From DASWLF01 sp963768765 (GTDB lineage: Bacteria; Desulfobacterota; Desulfobaccia; Desulfobaccales; 0-14-0-80-60-11), in NCBI GenBank assembly GCA_963768765.1, contig CAVYJK010000028.1, positions 131,498-195,497 of the forward strand: a stretch of DNA of 64,000 bases, read 5' to 3'. The position numbers and the translations under genes were made by a program. Within the stretch, counting starts at the first letter, position 1; every line of letters starts with the position of its first letter. Under the pieces are notes generated by a model. That model saw only the letters and a list, made by a program, of their open reading frames with translations, ran no database searches and was not told the DNA's origin. Shown here piece after piece: positions 38,953 through 48,373 of this stretch.

Positions 38953-39762
38953 TCATTCCGACTCAATGTAGGCGTAGGCCGAGTGGTTGTGGATGGATTC
39001 GAAGTTTTCGGACTCCACCGCGTACCAGGTGAAGTTGTCGTTCTGGCTGAGCTTGTGGGCGATCTCCCGGACCACGTCCTCCACGAACATGGGGTTGGCG
39101 TAGGCCTTCTCGGTGACGTGCTTCTCGTCCTGGCGCTTCAAGAGGGCGTAGACCTCGCAGGAGGCGGACTCCTCCACCAGGCGGATCAGGTCCTCGATCC
39201 AGAAAAACTTCTTGTAGCGCACCTGCACCCGCACCTCACCCCGCTGGTTATGGGCCCCCACCTGGCTGATCTCCTTGGAGCAGGGGCACAACGTGGTGAT
39301 GGGCACGGTGATCCCCACCACCAGGTCCAGGCGGCCTTCTGCGGACAGGGCCCCGGTGAAAGTGCAGATGTATTCCATCAACCCCCGGGCCCGGGTCACC
39401 GGGGCTTCTTTGTCGATGAAGTAGGGGAAGGTCATTTCGATGTGGGCCGACTGGGCGTGGAGGCGGCTCCGGGTTTCCTCCAGGATGGCGCCGATCTTCT
39501 TCAGGCTGATGTCCCGGCGGTACTCGCTCAGGATCTCGATGAACCGGCTCATGTGGGTGCCCTTGTGGCGGTGGGGCAGATTGACGTACATGTTGATCTT
39601 GGCCACGGTGTGCTGGGTGCCGTTGAATTTGTCCAGGACCACGATGGGGTAAGAGATGTTCTTGACCCCCACCTTGTCGATGTCGATGGTGTGGGGGCTG
39701 ACGTGGTTCTGGACATCGACCATGTCCACGGGAATGATAGTAGGGGTTTTGTGAGTAGGCAT
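38953..39762 (-). CDS. folE2: GTP cyclohydrolase FolE2
   Basis: The 269-residue protein is a full-length type IB GTP cyclohydrolase. It carries the signature TLCPCSKEIS with the catalytic Cys (near residue 159), the conserved VNLPHRHKGTHMSRF and a C-terminal FESIHNHSAYAY. It converts GTP to 7,8-dihydroneopterin triphosphate at the head of folate and tetrahydropterin synthesis. FolE2 uses metals other than zinc flexibly and commonly replaces FolE under zinc limitation. It is monocistronic on the minus strand. Confidence 0.95.
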   Translation of the reverse strand: MPTHKTPTIIPVDMVDVQNHVSPHTIDIDKVGVKNISYPIVVLDKFNGTQHTVAKINMYVNLPHRHKGTHMSRFIEILSEYRRDISLKKIGAILEETRSRLHAQSAHIEMTFPYFIDKEAPVTRARGLMEYICTFTGALSAEGRLDLVVGITVPITTLCPCSKEISQVGAHNQRGEVRVQVRYKKFFWIEDLIRLVEESASCEVYALLKRQDEKHVTEKAYANPMFVEDVVREIAHKLSQNDNFTWYAVESENFESIHNHSAYAYIESE

Positions 39763-39826
39763 GGCTTTACTTCCCTGGGAAGTTATTCATGGGTGCGGGA
39801 AATGATTATTTTCCCCCTCACCCTAA

Positions 39827-39851
39827 CCCTCTCCTCCATTGGGGGAGAGGG
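39827..39851. repeat. palindrome upstream of folE2
   Basis: CCCTCTCC/GGAGAGGG preceded by CCCTCACCCTAA. It is related to the palindrome at 3087-3111 and is a common dispersed intergenic repeat type. Confidence 0.5.
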
Positions 39852-39975
39852 GGAAACGATGGAATCTGGTTAACACTCCAATCAGCAGGTTGCTGAAATG
39901 CCGGGTTTCGTTTACAGCCAGGCAACGGTGAGCCACTGTAAGTTATTGCTTACCCAATTTGGGGGGTTGGGAGGG

Positions 39976-40026
39976 GTTTTCAGGGGAGGGCGGGGGGCTT
40001 TTGTCCCCCGGCCCTCCCCTGAAACC
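39976..40026 (-). terminator. large GC hairpin after hisD
   Basis: The arms TTTTCAGGGGAGGGC and GCCCTCCCCTGAAA enclose a second GGGGG/CCCCC stem with a CTTTTGT loop. It lies 12 bp beyond the hisD stop on the minus strand and is the likely transcription end. Confidence 0.6.
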
Positions 40027-40037
40027 ACCCTATCATA

Positions 40038-41340
40038 TTAAGTATACCTGAAACGTTCAGCCACGGCCCGGGCGTGGACCAGGAGGCCCTCGTTCTCCGC
40101 CAGGGTGATGACCGTGTCCTTCAGGGATGCCAGCGCCTCCGAAGGTCAGGTGCTGAAAAGTGGGCTTCTTGATGAAGTCGTCCACCGAGAGCCCCGAGAA
40201 CATGCGGGCGCAGCCGCCGGTGGGCAGCACGTGGTTGGTGCCCGAGGCGTAGTCCCCCACCGCCACCGGGGCGTAGGGACCCAGGAAGATGGAGCCGGCG
40301 TGCCTGATGCGGGGGAGCAGGGCAAAGGGGTCCCGGGTGACGATCTGCAGGTGCTCCGGGGCGTAGAGATTGGCGAACTGGACGGCTTCTTCCAAGTTCT
40401 TGGCGAGGAGCACCGCGGAGTATTTGGTAAGGGCCGCCTCCATGATTTCCCGCCGGGGCAGGTGCGGCAGCTCGGCGTGAATGAGCTGCACCACCGTGGC
40501 AGCCAGGTCGGCGGCCGGGGTGACCAGCACCGCGGCGGCCTCGGGGTCGTGCTCCACCTGGGACAAGAAGTCCAGGGCCAGGAAGCGGGGCTCCGCCGTC
40601 TCATCCGCCAGGATGAGGGCCTCGCTGGGGCCGGCGGGGGAATCGATGTCCACCTGGCCGAAAACCAGGAGCTTGGCGGCGGTGACGTATTTGTTGCCCG
40701 GCCCCACGATCTTGTCCACCCGGGGCACGAGATTGGTGCCGTAGGCCAGGGAGCCGATGGCCCAGGGGCCGCCGATCTTAAACAAGCGGTGCGCCCCGGC
40801 CAGATGGGCGGCCACCAGGGTGGCGGGATTGAGGGCCAGGTCCGGCCCCGGCGGGGTGGCGGCCACGATTTCGGTTACGCCGGCCACCCTGGCGGGGATG
40901 ATGCTCATCAGGGCGCTGGAGGGGTACGAGGCCAGGCCTCCCGGGATGTAGCAGCCCACCCGGTGCAGAGGGCGGCTGAGCCGGCCGGCCAGGATGCCGG
41001 GCTGCACTTCCATGGCCCACATCTCCCGCTCCAGCTGGGCCGAGTGAAATTTTTCGATGTTGGCCGCCGCCGCCTTGAGGGCGGTCAGGACCCTGGGGTC
41101 CAGGGCCCGGTAGGCGGCCTCGATCTCTGCCGGAGTGGCCTCCAACTCCGCCGCAGTGAGGCCGGGTTTAAACTGCTCATGCTGCCGCACGGATTCGGCG
41201 TCGCCCTGGGCGCGGATGGCGGCCAGGATGGGCGCCACCGTGGCCAGCACCTGGCTCACGTCTTCCTGGGAGCGCCTCAGGATTTGCTGGCGCCTCTCCG
41301 GGGCGAGCGTGGCCAGATATTCTATGTGCAAACCTGCCAT
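40038..41340 (-). CDS. hisD: histidinol dehydrogenase (frame-disrupted near the C-terminus)
   Basis: The reconstructed protein is 433 residues, the usual HisD size. The ATG at 41340 has GAAGAGGTGG upstream and is preferred to a TTG seven codons earlier. Signatures include PGGLASYPSSALM, GPGNKYVTAAK, DSPAGPSEALILAD, VEHDPEAAAVLVT, YAPEHLQI and the C-terminal GTNHVLPTGG. HisD oxidises histidinol to histidine in two NAD+-dependent steps using bound zinc. A +1 insertion near 40140 (TTCGGAGG) shifts the last 35 codons; removing it gives TFEALASLKDTVITLAENEGL...AVAERFRYT. No other his genes are adjacent. Confidence 0.92.
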
Positions 41341-41493
41341 GCGCAGGTTCCACCTCTTCAAGGATATAATAGTAAAAATTATATAAGATTGTTTTAATAA
41401 TCACAAATCTAAATAAGTTATATTCAGGGTAGCTGGCCGCAGGGTGGGGCTGGAACGACCTTCCCGGCCAAGAAACCCCTCAAGGAGTAGAGC

Positions 41494-43785
41494 ATGACAC
41501 ATGGAAGGCGCCGGAGACGGCGCCCCACCGGGGACGATCAAATATTGCAGACCTTCCGGGAAGCGGGCCGTCCCCTGCTGTCGACGGAACTGCACCAGTT
41601 GCTGAAGCTCCCCCCGGACCGAACCGCGGCGGTGGACGCCATGGTGGAGCAGCTGGCGAGCCAGGGCCGGCTGGTCTCCCTCAAGGGCGGCCGCATTGGG
41701 TTGGCCGAGAAGATGAACCTGGCGGTGGGGGAGCTCTCAGTGCACCCCGACGGCTTCGGCTTCGTTACTCCGGAGACCGGCGGCAAAGACATTTATCTCA
41801 CCGCGGCGAACCTGAAGGAAGCCTGGCACGGGGACCGGGTGGTGGTGCGCATCGAGGGGAGCCGGGGGCGTCGCCGGGAAGGCCGGGTGATCCGCATCCT
41901 GGAGCGCCAGCTCAAAGAGGTGATAGGCCTGCTGTGCCGGGCGGACGAGACCTACTTTGTGGCGCCCGAAGACGAGCACCTCATCTTCAACCTCATAATT
42001 GCCCCGGAGCAGTTGAACGGGGCCACCCCGGACCAGGTGGTGCGGGCCGCGGTGACCCATTACCCCACGGGCCATCTGAACCCCCAGGGGGCGGTTATTG
42101 AAGTCCTGGGCGCCATGGAGGACGCGGAGGTCCAGACCCGGCTGGTGATTCTGAAACACGGCATCCCGGATCAGTTCCCCCGGGAAGTTTTGGCGGAAGG
42201 AGAGAAGATCTCCCCGGACTTTTCCCCCCGGGCCCTCCAGGACCGCCTGGACCTGCGCCAGCTCCCCATGGTGACCATCGACGGCGAGCACGCCCGGGAC
42301 TTCGACGACGGCGTCTGCGTGGAGAAGAAACCCGGGGGCGCCTATACCCTCTACGTGTCCATCGCGGACGTGAGCCACTACGTGGCCCGGGACTCCGCCC
42401 TGGACCGGGAGGCCTGGGAGCGGGGCAACAGCGTCTATTTCCCCCAGCGGGCGGTGCACATGCTGCCGCCAAACCTGGCCACCGACATCTGCAGCCTCAA
42501 ACCGGACGAAGACCGCCTGGCGGTCACCGTCATCCTGGAGTACGACCGGCGGGGGCGCTTGCAAAAGCAAAAGTTTGCCCGCACCGTGGTGCGCAACCAC
42601 GCCCGCCTCACTTACCTGCTGGTAAACGACCTGCTGGACCCCAAGAACCGGAGACTCAGAGGAGGCTTCCGGCCTTTTCTGAAAATGCTGACCTGGATGG
42701 CGGAGCTGACCCGACTCCTCCGGGAGCGCCGGGCCGAGCGGGGCAGCCTCCTGATGAGCCTCCCCGAGGCCGAAGTGGTGCTGGACGACAAGGGCTGGCC
42801 GGTGGACGTGCGCCGGGTGGACCTCCTGGTCTCCCACCAGATTATCGAGGAGTTCATGATCGCGGCCAATGAAGCCGTGGCCTCTTATCTGGGGGAGCCT
42901 TCCCTGCTCCGGGTGCACGAACGGCCCGAGGCGGCCAAGATGGCGGCCTTCCGCACCTACTTGAAGAGCCTGGGCTTTGCCCTGCCCCGGGAGGCCCACC
43001 GGGACCCCAGGGCGCTGCGGGGTTTTCTGGACGAGGTGCGCCAGACGCCCTTGGCCCCCATGGTGCAGCTCATGCTGCTGCGCTCCCTGAAGCAGGCCCG
43101 CTACGCCGGGGAGAACCTGGGGCATTTCGGTTTGGCCACCGAGTGGTACACCCACTTCACCTCTCCCATCCGGCGCTACCCGGACCTCCAGGTGCACCGC
43201 CTGCTGCTGGCCCGGCTCACAGGCAAAAAACCGCCCTTTTCCCTGGACCCGGAGGACCTGGAGGCCCAGGCCCAGCACCTCAACAAACGGGAACGGGTGG
43301 GCATCGAGGCGGAGCGGGAGATGCTGGCCCGCATGCAGGTGCGCTGCCTGGCCCACCGGGTGGGGGAGACCTTTACCGGGCGCATCACCGGGGTCAACGC
43401 CTTCGGGTTCTTCGTCTCCCTGAATGAGATCTACGCCGAGGGACTGGTGCGCCTGGTGGACCTGCCCAACGATTACTACAAGTATGATGAGAGCGGGCAG
43501 CGCCTGCTGGGCCGCAAGACCCGCCGCAGCTTCGCCCTGGGGGACCCGGTGAGGGTCAAGGTGGCCCAGGTGGACATCCGCCGGCGCCACGTCAACCTGG
43601 TGCTGGCCGAAGGAGGAAGAAAAATGAGATGTGGGGGGAGGGCCAGGGACCTGAGGTCCCTGCCCTCCCCCCACACCCCCCTCCCAACCCGCAGAAGAAG
43701 GCCGGGAAAGGCGGGGCTTAGGCCCCGACTTCCCCGGCCTAAAAAAACCTTAAGGGTTTGGGGGAGGGTGCGTGGGGGAGGGTAA
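41494..43785 (+). CDS. rnr: ribonuclease R
   Basis: The 763-residue protein starts behind AAGGAGTAGAGC. Domains: winged-helix-like N-terminus, cold-shock/OB domains (about 70-230), and the RNB catalytic domain with TIDGEHARDFDDG (near 264), which retains all four Mg-binding Asp. The C-terminal S1 domain begins near MFTGRITGVNAFG and ends about VNLVLAEG. The last 50 or so codons (GRKMRCGGRARDL... to the stop) are basic, of low complexity and encoded by large palindromes, so the ancestral stop was probably near 43620. RNase R degrades structured RNA 3' to 5' and matures or clears rRNA and tmRNA substrates. It is divergent from hisD, sharing a short AT-rich promoter region. Confidence 0.93.
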   Translation: MTHGRRRRRRPTGDDQILQTFREAGRPLLSTELHQLLKLPPDRTAAVDAMVEQLASQGRLVSLKGGRIGLAEKMNLAVGELSVHPDGFGFVTPETGGKDIYLTAANLKEAWHGDRVVVRIEGSRGRRREGRVIRILERQLKEVIGLLCRADETYFVAPEDEHLIFNLIIAPEQLNGATPDQVVRAAVTHYPTGHLNPQGAVIEVLGAMEDAEVQTRLVILKHGIPDQFPREVLAEGEKISPDFSPRALQDRLDLRQLPMVTIDGEHARDFDDGVCVEKKPGGAYTLYVSIADVSHYVARDSALDREAWERGNSVYFPQRAVHMLPPNLATDICSLKPDEDRLAVTVILEYDRRGRLQKQKFARTVVRNHARLTYLLVNDLLDPKNRRLRGGFRPFLKMLTWMAELTRLLRERRAERGSLLMSLPEAEVVLDDKGWPVDVRRVDLLVSHQIIEEFMIAANEAVASYLGEPSLLRVHERPEAAKMAAFRTYLKSLGFALPREAHRDPRALRGFLDEVRQTPLAPMVQLMLLRSLKQARYAGENLGHFGLATEWYTHFTSPIRRYPDLQVHRLLLARLTGKKPPFSLDPEDLEAQAQHLNKRERVGIEAEREMLARMQVRCLAHRVGETFTGRITGVNAFGFFVSLNEIYAEGLVRLVDLPNDYYKYDESGQRLLGRKTRRSFALGDPVRVKVAQVDIRRRHVNLVLAEGGRKMRCGGRARDLRSLPSPHTPLPTRRRRPGKAGLRPRLPRPKKTLRVWGRVRGGG

Positions 43786-43822
43786 GGGCCGTGGGCCCTT
43801 AGCCCCCTCCCCCACCAAAACT
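43627..43822. repeat. three tandem GC palindromes overlapping the rnr 3' end
   Basis: Palindrome 1 (43629-43675): GTGGGGGGAGGGC, one bulged base, AGGGACC, then GGTCCCT and GCCCTCCCCCCAC. Palindrome 2 (about 43699-43741): arms AGGCCGGGAAAG... and ...CTTCCCCGGCCT, with about two mismatches over 19 bp. Palindrome 3 (about 43771-43818): TGGGGGAGGG, TAAGGGCC, GTG, GGCCCTTA, then CCCCCTCCCCCA. They form the spacer to the convergent BCAM0308 gene and are read as rnr codons up to 43785. Confidence 0.65.
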
Positions 43823-44343
43823 CACCGGGACCAGTAGACCCGGACGAACTTGTTCATCTCGGCCCAGCGGAAGTGCAGGTCGCCCTTGTAAGCCCGGTAG
43901 ACCGCCCGGCCCAGGCGCTGCGCCAATCTCTCGGTGGTGGTCTCCACCACCAGCTTGTCTTTGCCTTCCTCCCGCATCTGGATCACCCGGTCCAGGACGC
44001 TGCGGCTGGAGACCCGGGCGGCTTCCTTCTCCACCAGTTGCACGATCTCGGCTTTGTGCTGGCTGAGAAACTCGCCGCTCAGGGTGAGGATGCCCTCGGG
44101 ATAGCGATCCTCGATCTTGCGGCAGGCGGGACAGGTGACCTCCCGCAACTTGGGGGTGCCAGCCAGCCGCTTAACCAGCTTTTCGTCATAAAACCAGCGC
44201 TTGCCCTGGTACAGGGCATGGCAAACGTGGCAGGCTGCGGCTTCCTGGCCTTCCTCCAGCCGATAGGGGTCCTCCACCCGGCCGGCGTGGCCGAATTTTT
44301 TGCCCTTCTCGCCGCTCCATTTCCGTTCCTTATATTTTTCCAT
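43822..44343 (-). CDS. BCAM0308 family zinc-ribbon protein
   Basis: The 173-residue protein begins behind AGGAGAGGCGACTGC. It has the family layout: a basic start, DPYRLEEGQEAAACHVCHALYQGKRWFY, then CPACRKIEDRYPEGILTLSGEFLSQHKAEI, giving two CxxC pairs that likely bind one zinc, then a C-terminal segment ERLAQRLGRAVYRAYKGDLHFRWAE...VRVYWSR. The fold of the family resembles archaeal NMD3-type ribbons. Its function is not established. It is convergent with rnr across a palindromic spacer. Confidence 0.8.
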   Translation of the reverse strand: MEKYKERKWSGEKGKKFGHAGRVEDPYRLEEGQEAAACHVCHALYQGKRWFYDEKLVKRLAGTPKLREVTCPACRKIEDRYPEGILTLSGEFLSQHKAEIVQLVEKEAARVSSRSVLDRVIQMREEGKDKLVVETTTERLAQRLGRAVYRAYKGDLHFRWAEMNKFVRVYWSR

Positions 44344-44560
44344 GCAGTCGCCTCTCCTTGGGACGGCCCTTGTCTCCGGCCGCGGACGAATTATCTTTTG
44401 AAATAATCACTTGAAATAAAGCCGTAAGTTGTGCTCCCGGTCCATGGCTGACCGCCGGGGAGATTGAAGGACCGACGCCCATTAATGCTAAAATTAATAC
44501 TGAAATCATGATTTGCTACTCTGCCGCGGATAAATTCCGCTTTTAGAGGAGGATTTGCTA

Positions 44561-45343
44561 ATGTTGCCCCGAATCATCAGCATCCTGGCCATCCTGGGCC
44601 TGGCCCTGGCGAGTCCTGCCAACGCCCAGCTTCGGACCTACCAGGTTACCCAGATCACCTCTGACCGGACCAACCACTTCAACCCCAATATCAACGATCT
44701 GGGCCAGGTAGGCTGGTGCGTGGCCCAGGGGTCCATCTATCAGTCCTTTTTCACTCTCACCGAAGGACTGAAATTGGCCCGGGCTTCTTGCATCGTGGCG
44801 GCGGGCAGCAACTTCAAAGAGATGGTCTGGACCCAAAACGTGGGGGGCTACAGCCAGATATTTTCCAGCCGGCGGGGCCAGGTTACCAGGAGCCCGGCGG
44901 ACCACCTGGATCCGGCGGTAAACTCCCAGGGAGAAATCGTCTGGGTCCAGCCGCTGGGTGGCAAGACTCAGATTTTTTCCTCTCTCAAGGGCCAGGTGAC
45001 CAAGGACCCGGTGGACCACTACACCCCGGCCATCAGCAACCAGGGGGAAATCGTCTGGGTCCAGCCGGTGGACTACCTCTCCCAGGTCTTCTCCAGCCGC
45101 CGGGGTCAGCTCACTTTCACCGCCAAGGACCACTTGCAGCCCTCGGTCAACGACCCGGGCGAAGTGGTGTGGATTGAAAAGCTCGGCGGTTCCTGGCAGG
45201 TGGTCTCCGCCATCAACGGCCCCATCACCATGGACCCGGCGGACCATTTCACGCCGCGGCTCAACAATCTGGGCGTGCTGGTCTGGTCCCAGAAGGTGGG
45301 GAAATATTTCCAGGTGTTCAAAGCCACTCCCCATCTGTGGTAG
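44561..45343 (+). CDS. exported repeat protein, propeller-like, unrecognised
   Basis: The ATG at 44561 is 8 bases after GAGGAGG. A signal peptide ends SPANAQ. The mature 240 residues consist of five or six repeats of about 37-40 residues with the pattern DH(L/Y)xPAxNxxGEIVWVQxxGxxxQIFSS(R/L)xGQVT. Such repeats form short four-stranded blades, as in beta-propellers. It is likely periplasmic or secreted. No catalytic motif is seen, and no specific family is recognised. Confidence 0.75.
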   Translation: MLPRIISILAILGLALASPANAQLRTYQVTQITSDRTNHFNPNINDLGQVGWCVAQGSIYQSFFTLTEGLKLARASCIVAAGSNFKEMVWTQNVGGYSQIFSSRRGQVTRSPADHLDPAVNSQGEIVWVQPLGGKTQIFSSLKGQVTKDPVDHYTPAISNQGEIVWVQPVDYLSQVFSSRRGQLTFTAKDHLQPSVNDPGEVVWIEKLGGSWQVVSAINGPITMDPADHFTPRLNNLGVLVWSQKVGKYFQVFKATPHLW

Positions 45344-45398
45344 GGCTGCAGCGGGGAGATCGCCGTAATTCCATCCTCTTCCCGTCACACCCGGTCTT

Positions 45399-45438
45399 GG
45401 GGGAGGGGGCCAGGAGCAGACGGCCCCTGCCCTCTCCC
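45399..45438. repeat. GC palindrome between convergent genes
   Basis: GGGGGAGGGGGCC and GGCCCCTGCCCTCTCCCC form an imperfect stem between the propeller-like gene and the histidine phosphatase gene. Its arm sequence (GGGAGGG..CC / GG..CCCTCCC) matches the style of the palindromes at 39976-40026 and 43629-43675 and it probably acts as a shared terminator. Confidence 0.5.
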
Positions 45439-45450
45439 CTCAAGTCTCTC

Positions 45451-46086
45451 TTAAAAATCCACGTACTCGCCCCGCTTAAAGCCCCGGAGGTGGCAGGTGT
45501 CGTTGAGGAGCATGATCTGCCAGACGCCGTCCACGTAGTGAAACCGGTTGATGGCGGTGGTATCCTGGCCGATGCGCCAGAAGTGGGAGTTATCGAGACC
45601 GATGAAGGCGGCGATGAGGACCTTGTTCACCGCCCGGTGGGCCGCCAGGAGGACGGTTTGTTCCGGGTGGCGCTCCACCACTTCCGCCACTGCGGCCAGG
45701 GCCCTCTGCTTTACCTCGTCCAGGGTTTCACCGCCCGGAAAGCGCACCGTGCGGGGGGCCGTTTCCCACTGGCGGTAGAGGTCGGCGTATTTCACTTTAA
45801 CCTCCGTCAGGGGGAGACCCTCCCAGTCCCCATACTTGAGGTCGGTGAGTCCCGGCAGGTCCGCCACCTTAAGGCCATGGTGTTTGGCGATGGCCTCCCC
45901 GGTGTCCCGGGCCCGGGACAGGGGGGAACAGTAAGCCGCGTGCAGGGTTTCGCCTTTGAGCCACTCCCCGGCCAACCGGGCCTCCTCCCGGCCGGTGTCA
46001 TTCAAGGGAATGTCTGTCGAGCCCCGAAAGATCTTATCCTTATTCCAGGGGGTTTGGCCGTGGCGCACCAGGATGATCCGGGTCAT
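45451..46086 (-). CDS. histidine phosphatase superfamily protein
   Basis: The 211-residue protein has the N-terminal phosphohistidine motif LVRHGQTPWN, the conserved CSPLSRARDTGEAIAKHHG, YGDWEGLPLTEV and the second His in LLAAHRAVNKVL. The fold is that of phosphoglycerate mutase-like/CobC phosphatases. The last motif lacks the usual SHGG, so the substrate could differ from alpha-ribazole phosphate or phosphoglycerate. A strong GAGGAGGAGT site precedes the ATG. Confidence 0.87.
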   Translation of the reverse strand: MTRIILVRHGQTPWNKDKIFRGSTDIPLNDTGREEARLAGEWLKGETLHAAYCSPLSRARDTGEAIAKHHGLKVADLPGLTDLKYGDWEGLPLTEVKVKYADLYRQWETAPRTVRFPGGETLDEVKQRALAAVAEVVERHPEQTVLLAAHRAVNKVLIAAFIGLDNSHFWRIGQDTTAINRFHYVDGVWQIMLLNDTCHLRGFKRGEYVDF

Positions 46087-46219
46087 GACTCCTCCTCAAA
46101 GGTCCGGTTGATGAGAAAAGCCTCTTCCTTTTAATACCCGGCACTCATAAAAAAGACAAGGGGCTGACGGCTTTGGCCCAAGCCCCCTGGATCTTAGCGA
46201 AAGTGCGGCTACAGTTCGC

Positions 46220-46504
46220 TCAGCTAACTTTGTCCCAGTTGAGTTCGAAGGTGTTGTCGTAGAGGGTGTAGAGGTAGCCCATCATCTTGCCTACTCCCGG
46301 CTGGGCCCCTTCTTGAACCTTCCAGTAACTCAGGTAAATGGCCGGGACCATGCGGGGTTCCCCCGTCTTGGGGTCAGGGTCGATGTACTGCCAGACCTCC
46401 TTTTTCTCCAATACCCGCCAGACGGTTTTATACTTTTTGCTGCGAACCGTCTGCCCCACGTTGGGCAGTCCCTTTTTCTGGATGATTTCCTCATAATCCT
46501 TCAT
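46220..46504 (-). CDS. small hypothetical protein
   Basis: The 94-residue protein is preceded by AGAGGAGGCGGCC. It is soluble with the pattern PNVGQTVRSKKYKTVWRVLEKKEVW and many aromatic residues, suggesting a small beta-barrel, but no family is recognised. It lies between the dynamin-like and phosphatase genes on the same strand with separate spacing of over 100 bp on each side. Confidence 0.65.
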   Translation of the reverse strand: MKDYEEIIQKKGLPNVGQTVRSKKYKTVWRVLEKKEVWQYIDPDPKTGEPRMVPAIYLSYWKVQEGAQPGVGKMMGYLYTLYDNTFELNWDKVS

Positions 46505-46618
46505 GGCCGCCTCCTCTTGAGAAAGATAGGGTTCTACGGTAAAGGTAAGTTAGTTCTTGCCGGTGTCAAGCCTAAGTTATCTTTTTCACACTCTTTTCCA
46601 GTCATCCCAGATCACTGG

Positions 46619-48373
46619 CTAGGGTACGGATGCCTCGATGCGCTTCTTTAACGCCATTAAGTTCGATTCAGCCCGGAGGATTTCGGTCAGGCTCTGGTCC
46701 AACTCTCCCGTCCGCGCTGCGGCGGCCTGGGTGCTGGTCTGTTTTTGGGCCCTGGCCCGTTCCAGGGCCTGGCGGATGCTCTGGGTGGTATCATCCATCC
46801 TGGCCAGCCAGTCCTGGCGGAAATCCCGGGCAATCTCCTGGAGGCGCTGGTGGAAATCCCAGCGCAGGCGGCCGCAATGCTTGTCCACCAGCTCCACCAC
46901 GTTTTCCAATAACTTTTTCAGCAGCACCCCCTTGGTCAGGGCCCGGGGCAGGAGGCCGGCCACGGTCATCTGGAGAATTTCCAGCCCCACCGGCTCTTCT
47001 TTAAGCTTGAACCAGAACTGGCTCTTTTCGAGGAAGGCCTCCTCGGCCGCAAAGCCCCGCATAGAGAAATCGAATATGCGGGCCGTCAGCTGGGTTAAGC
47101 GCTCCAGGATAGTGTTGATCCGGCCGGCGAATTCCTGTTGCGTCTCCGCCAGCCTCTGGGAGAGTTTTTCGATTTCCTGGCGCCGCCAGGTGGTGAATAC
47201 GTCTCGCAGGGCGGCGAACAGGAACTCTTCCATTTCCTTTCGCAGATCAAGGGCGCTGCGGCTTTTCAGATGGAAGGCCCCTTCCACCTCCCGGTGCAGA
47301 CGGACGGTGGTCTCCCGCTTGAAGCCCTCCAGGTCGGCGTCCAATTCCGTGATTACGCCCTTGATCCGGCCATCCAAAAGCAGCAGGGACATTTCCCGCT
47401 CTTTTGCCAGCCCCTGTAGTTCCAAATCAAACCGGGCGATCTTTTCCTCAAGTTCTTTCAGGGGGATGGCGCTGGCCTGGCGCTCCACCTTGAGGGCCAG
47501 GGTGGAGTCGGTAATGGCCTTCAAGGCGCCGTGCAGGCAGGAAATCAGGAGCACCCGCCCCTTTTCTTGATAGAGGAACTGGCGCAGGTGATCTTCAAAT
47601 GGCGGCAGGAGGCTGGCGCCCAGAAGCTCAGGATGACCATTGCTCTTGGCCTGCAGGGCCAGCTTGGCGGAGATGGGAAAGATCGTGACCTTCTCGGTTG
47701 CCAGGTTCTCTTGCAAAACCTGGGAGGTGAAGTCCAGGGCCTCCTGGCGCTCGGAGTCTTCCACATAATCAATCTTGTTTAGAACGAAAAAGAGCTTGTG
47801 GACATACTCCCTGATATCGTGCAGAAACTCCTGTTCCGCCGCGGACAGCGGCGGGTCCACGGTGACCACCAGGATGGCCGCGTCCACCTGGGGGAGATAA
47901 TTATAGGCCACTTCGGTATTGTGGCTGTAAACCGAACCCACTCCCGGGGTGTCGATGATACGCACCCCGTCCTTCAAGTAATCGGAGGGGTAGGCGATCT
48001 CCACCTCCCGCACGCCCTTTTGGTTCCGGGGATTGCCCCTTTCCGTAATATAATCGATGAGTTCTTCTTGGCGGATCTCCCTGGTTTGGCCGTTTTGAAA
48101 ATGGACCTGGATGTGGAGCCTATCCCCGTAACCCAGGATAGTGACCACGGAAGTCAGGGGGACGATGGCGGTGGGGAGCACCGGCTCGCCCAGCAGGGCG
48201 TTGATCAGGGTGCTCTTGCCCCGCTTGAAGGCGCCCAGGATCACCAGGTTGAAGCGGTTTTGGCGCAATTTATCCAGGAGGCGTTGAATCTTGGGCCCTT
48301 CCAGCTCCGGAAACCCGGCCAGCCGACTCAGCTGGTTTTCCAGGGCTTCCTGGAGTTCCCGGTACGTTCCCAT
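46619..48373 (-). CDS. dynamin-like GTPase family protein
   Basis: The 584-residue protein has the GTPase motifs G1 GAFKRGKST (near residue 48), G2 Thr in PLTSVVT, G3 DTPGVG and G4 NKID, followed by about 300 residues of predominantly charged helix typical of the bacterial dynamin-like assembly domain, with a hydrophobic stretch (LLPRALTKGVLLKKLLENVV) that may contact membrane. Such proteins remodel or protect membranes. The ATG follows AAGGAGCGGCTAG. It is a single gene rather than the tandem pair often found. Confidence 0.85.
   Translation of the reverse strand: MGTYRELQEALENQLSRLAGFPELEGPKIQRLLDKLRQNRFNLVILGAFKRGKSTLINALLGEPVLPTAIVPLTSVVTILGYGDRLHIQVHFQNGQTREIRQEELIDYITERGNPRNQKGVREVEIAYPSDYLKDGVRIIDTPGVGSVYSHNTEVAYNYLPQVDAAILVVTVDPPLSAAEQEFLHDIREYVHKLFFVLNKIDYVEDSERQEALDFTSQVLQENLATEKVTIFPISAKLALQAKSNGHPELLGASLLPPFEDHLRQFLYQEKGRVLLISCLHGALKAITDSTLALKVERQASAIPLKELEEKIARFDLELQGLAKEREMSLLLLDGRIKGVITELDADLEGFKRETTVRLHREVEGAFHLKSRSALDLRKEMEEFLFAALRDVFTTWRRQEIEKLSQRLAETQQEFAGRINTILERLTQLTARIFDFSMRGFAAEEAFLEKSQFWFKLKEEPVGLEILQMTVAGLLPRALTKGVLLKKLLENVVELVDKHCGRLRWDFHQRLQEIARDFRQDWLARMDDTTQSIRQALERARAQKQTSTQAAAARTGELDQSLTEILRAESNLMALKKRIEASVP

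Noticed and set aside
41737..43674. 645-codon minus frame opposite rnr
   Set aside because: It is a codon-bias shadow of ribonuclease R, whose catalytic motifs are unambiguous.
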